Source: Alloascoidea africana (taxonomy: Eukaryota > Ascomycota > Alloascoideomycetes > Alloascoideales > Alloascoideaceae). Taken from it: 64,000 bases of DNA. The stretch spans positions 248,001-312,000 of the forward strand of contig JAKTTT010000004.1 of NCBI GenBank assembly GCA_030581615.1, read 5' to 3'. Below the pieces are notes generated by a model, which saw nothing but the letters and a program-made list of their open reading frames with translations, searched no databases and was not told the origin of the DNA. The translations under genes were made by a program, and so were the position numbers. Below are positions 63,269-64,000 of this stretch, one piece after another (position 1 is the first letter of the stretch; the number at the start of each line of letters is the position of its first letter).

Positions 63269-63324
63269 CAACGCTCAACGCTCAACGCTCGGCGCTCAAC
63301 GCTCGGCGCTCAACGTTCGGCGGT
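63269..63324. repeat. 7-bp minisatellite
   Basis: Eight units in register: CAACGCT three times, then CGGCGCT and CAACGCT alternating, ending CAACGTT and CGGCGGT. Confidence 0.75.
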
Positions 63325-64000
63325 TAGTGTTCATCTTTGGTCTTTCAACTTTCAACAGTGCACTACAACGGTGTGAACAACGCAAAGCCGGTATTCACGG
63401 CCTTTGATGTCGAACCACACCATGAATATGAGAAACAAAGATGAACAAAGTTTGCTCTGAAGCTTTTTCGACTACATGCAGATTTCTGATCATAAACAAA
63501 ACAGCCAGTTCTAGCAAAGAGTAATCACGACAAGACAAAAACCTTTGTTCTCTGTAATCGTCACTTAGATTTACCGGTTAACGGATTAAAATAATTGTGT
63601 TATTATCCTTACCTAGTGTTTTGTACTCGTTCATGGCTCGGTACTAATTAAAGGTTAGACTTCTGCTGAACTAACACTTGCAAGAAGGAAAACCACTTTG
63701 GTAAGGGTGCATGTTGGGAAACGCTTTCTTCGTCGCCATATCTTGTTCAAGATAGGTTCAATCACTATTACAAAGAACCGGTGCATCAATACTCTCAATT
63801 GTTCCCAACGTGTATGTCTTTGAAATTCTGTCCTTTGCTTTCTCCGCTTTTTGCTTTTGAGGTATCCAGGCACATGATTCAGGAGACGTTTTTCCCTTGC
63901 ATCTTGAGCCAAAGATGCCGCACATGTTCATCTACATAAGACTTTAAAAGACCCAAGTAAGCTTAACCTTCATTCAATTGGTGAACCTTATTCGACAGGT

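Larger units (their letters stand above)
61621..64000. other. right-end interval without recognised genes
   Basis: Upstream DNA of IRA, with a perfect Rap1-type motif (61824-61836), a hairpin (62312-62365) and a 7-bp minisatellite (63269-63324). Frames at 62192-62455, 63033-63407 and 63655-63912 show no domain I know. Confidence 0.5.

Noticed and set aside
63655-63912. 85-codon minus-strand frame rich in basic residues
   Set aside because: It opens with TTG, has no ATG near its start and no recognised family.

Overview
The window is nuclear DNA of an ascomycetous (Saccharomycotina-type) yeast. It carries a chitin synthase and an SKT5/CHS4-type activator, ARO3, LSC2, ARX1, a 14-3-3 protein, BUR6, CGR1, a SAK1-type kinase, a GTS1-type ArfGAP, a WSC sensor, STS1/CUT8 and IRA. 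Genes are spaced widely (about 0.3-2.5 kb apart). At least six have short spliceosomal introns (GTATGT/GTGAGT donors, CTAAC or CTAAT branch points, AG acceptors), which is more than in Saccharomyces and suggests an early-branching lineage (inference). CTG falls at conserved leucine positions in membrane segments of the acetate transporter, so the standard code applies and a CUG-Ser species is unlikely.

Layout. 1-12.2 kb: start of an unknown gene at the left edge, chitin synthase (-), ATO/GPR1 acetate transporter (+), SKT5 with a CaaX tail (+), ARO3 (+, one intron), LSC2 (-, two introns). 13.9-21.8 kb: a divergent pair of flavodoxin-like PST2/YCP4 paralogues, ARX1, BMH (one intron). 24.4-30.0 kb: BUR6, an intact F-box gene, and its decayed tandem copy, which holds a retroelement fragment. 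31.5-42.7 kb: a three-knuckle CCHC protein, a 43-residue metallothionein, CGR1 (two introns), SAK1-like kinase, GTS1-like ArfGAP (three introns, one 17-nt exon). 43.6-47.4 kb: a GPI-type wall protein, an intron-bearing tRNA-Pro(UGG), and a nest of Ty3/gypsy relics. 47.9-61.6 kb: homocysteine S-methyltransferase, WSC sensor, STS1, and the 2759-residue IRA RasGAP (two 5' introns). 61.6-64 kb: no gene recognised.

Functional links. Chitin synthase and its membrane-anchored activator lie within 2.7 kb of each other, separated only by the transporter. WSC, IRA and SAK1 belong to wall-stress, Ras/PKA and Snf1 signalling. The clearest regulatory signals are a 13-bp Rap1-type motif (ACACCCRYACAYM) found six times as a perfect match, all near gene starts, and a metallothionein promoter with a heat-shock element, an Ace1-type copper site and a 24-bp direct repeat. 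A solo Ty3-type LTR with a 5-bp target duplication sits 14 bp upstream of the tRNA gene.
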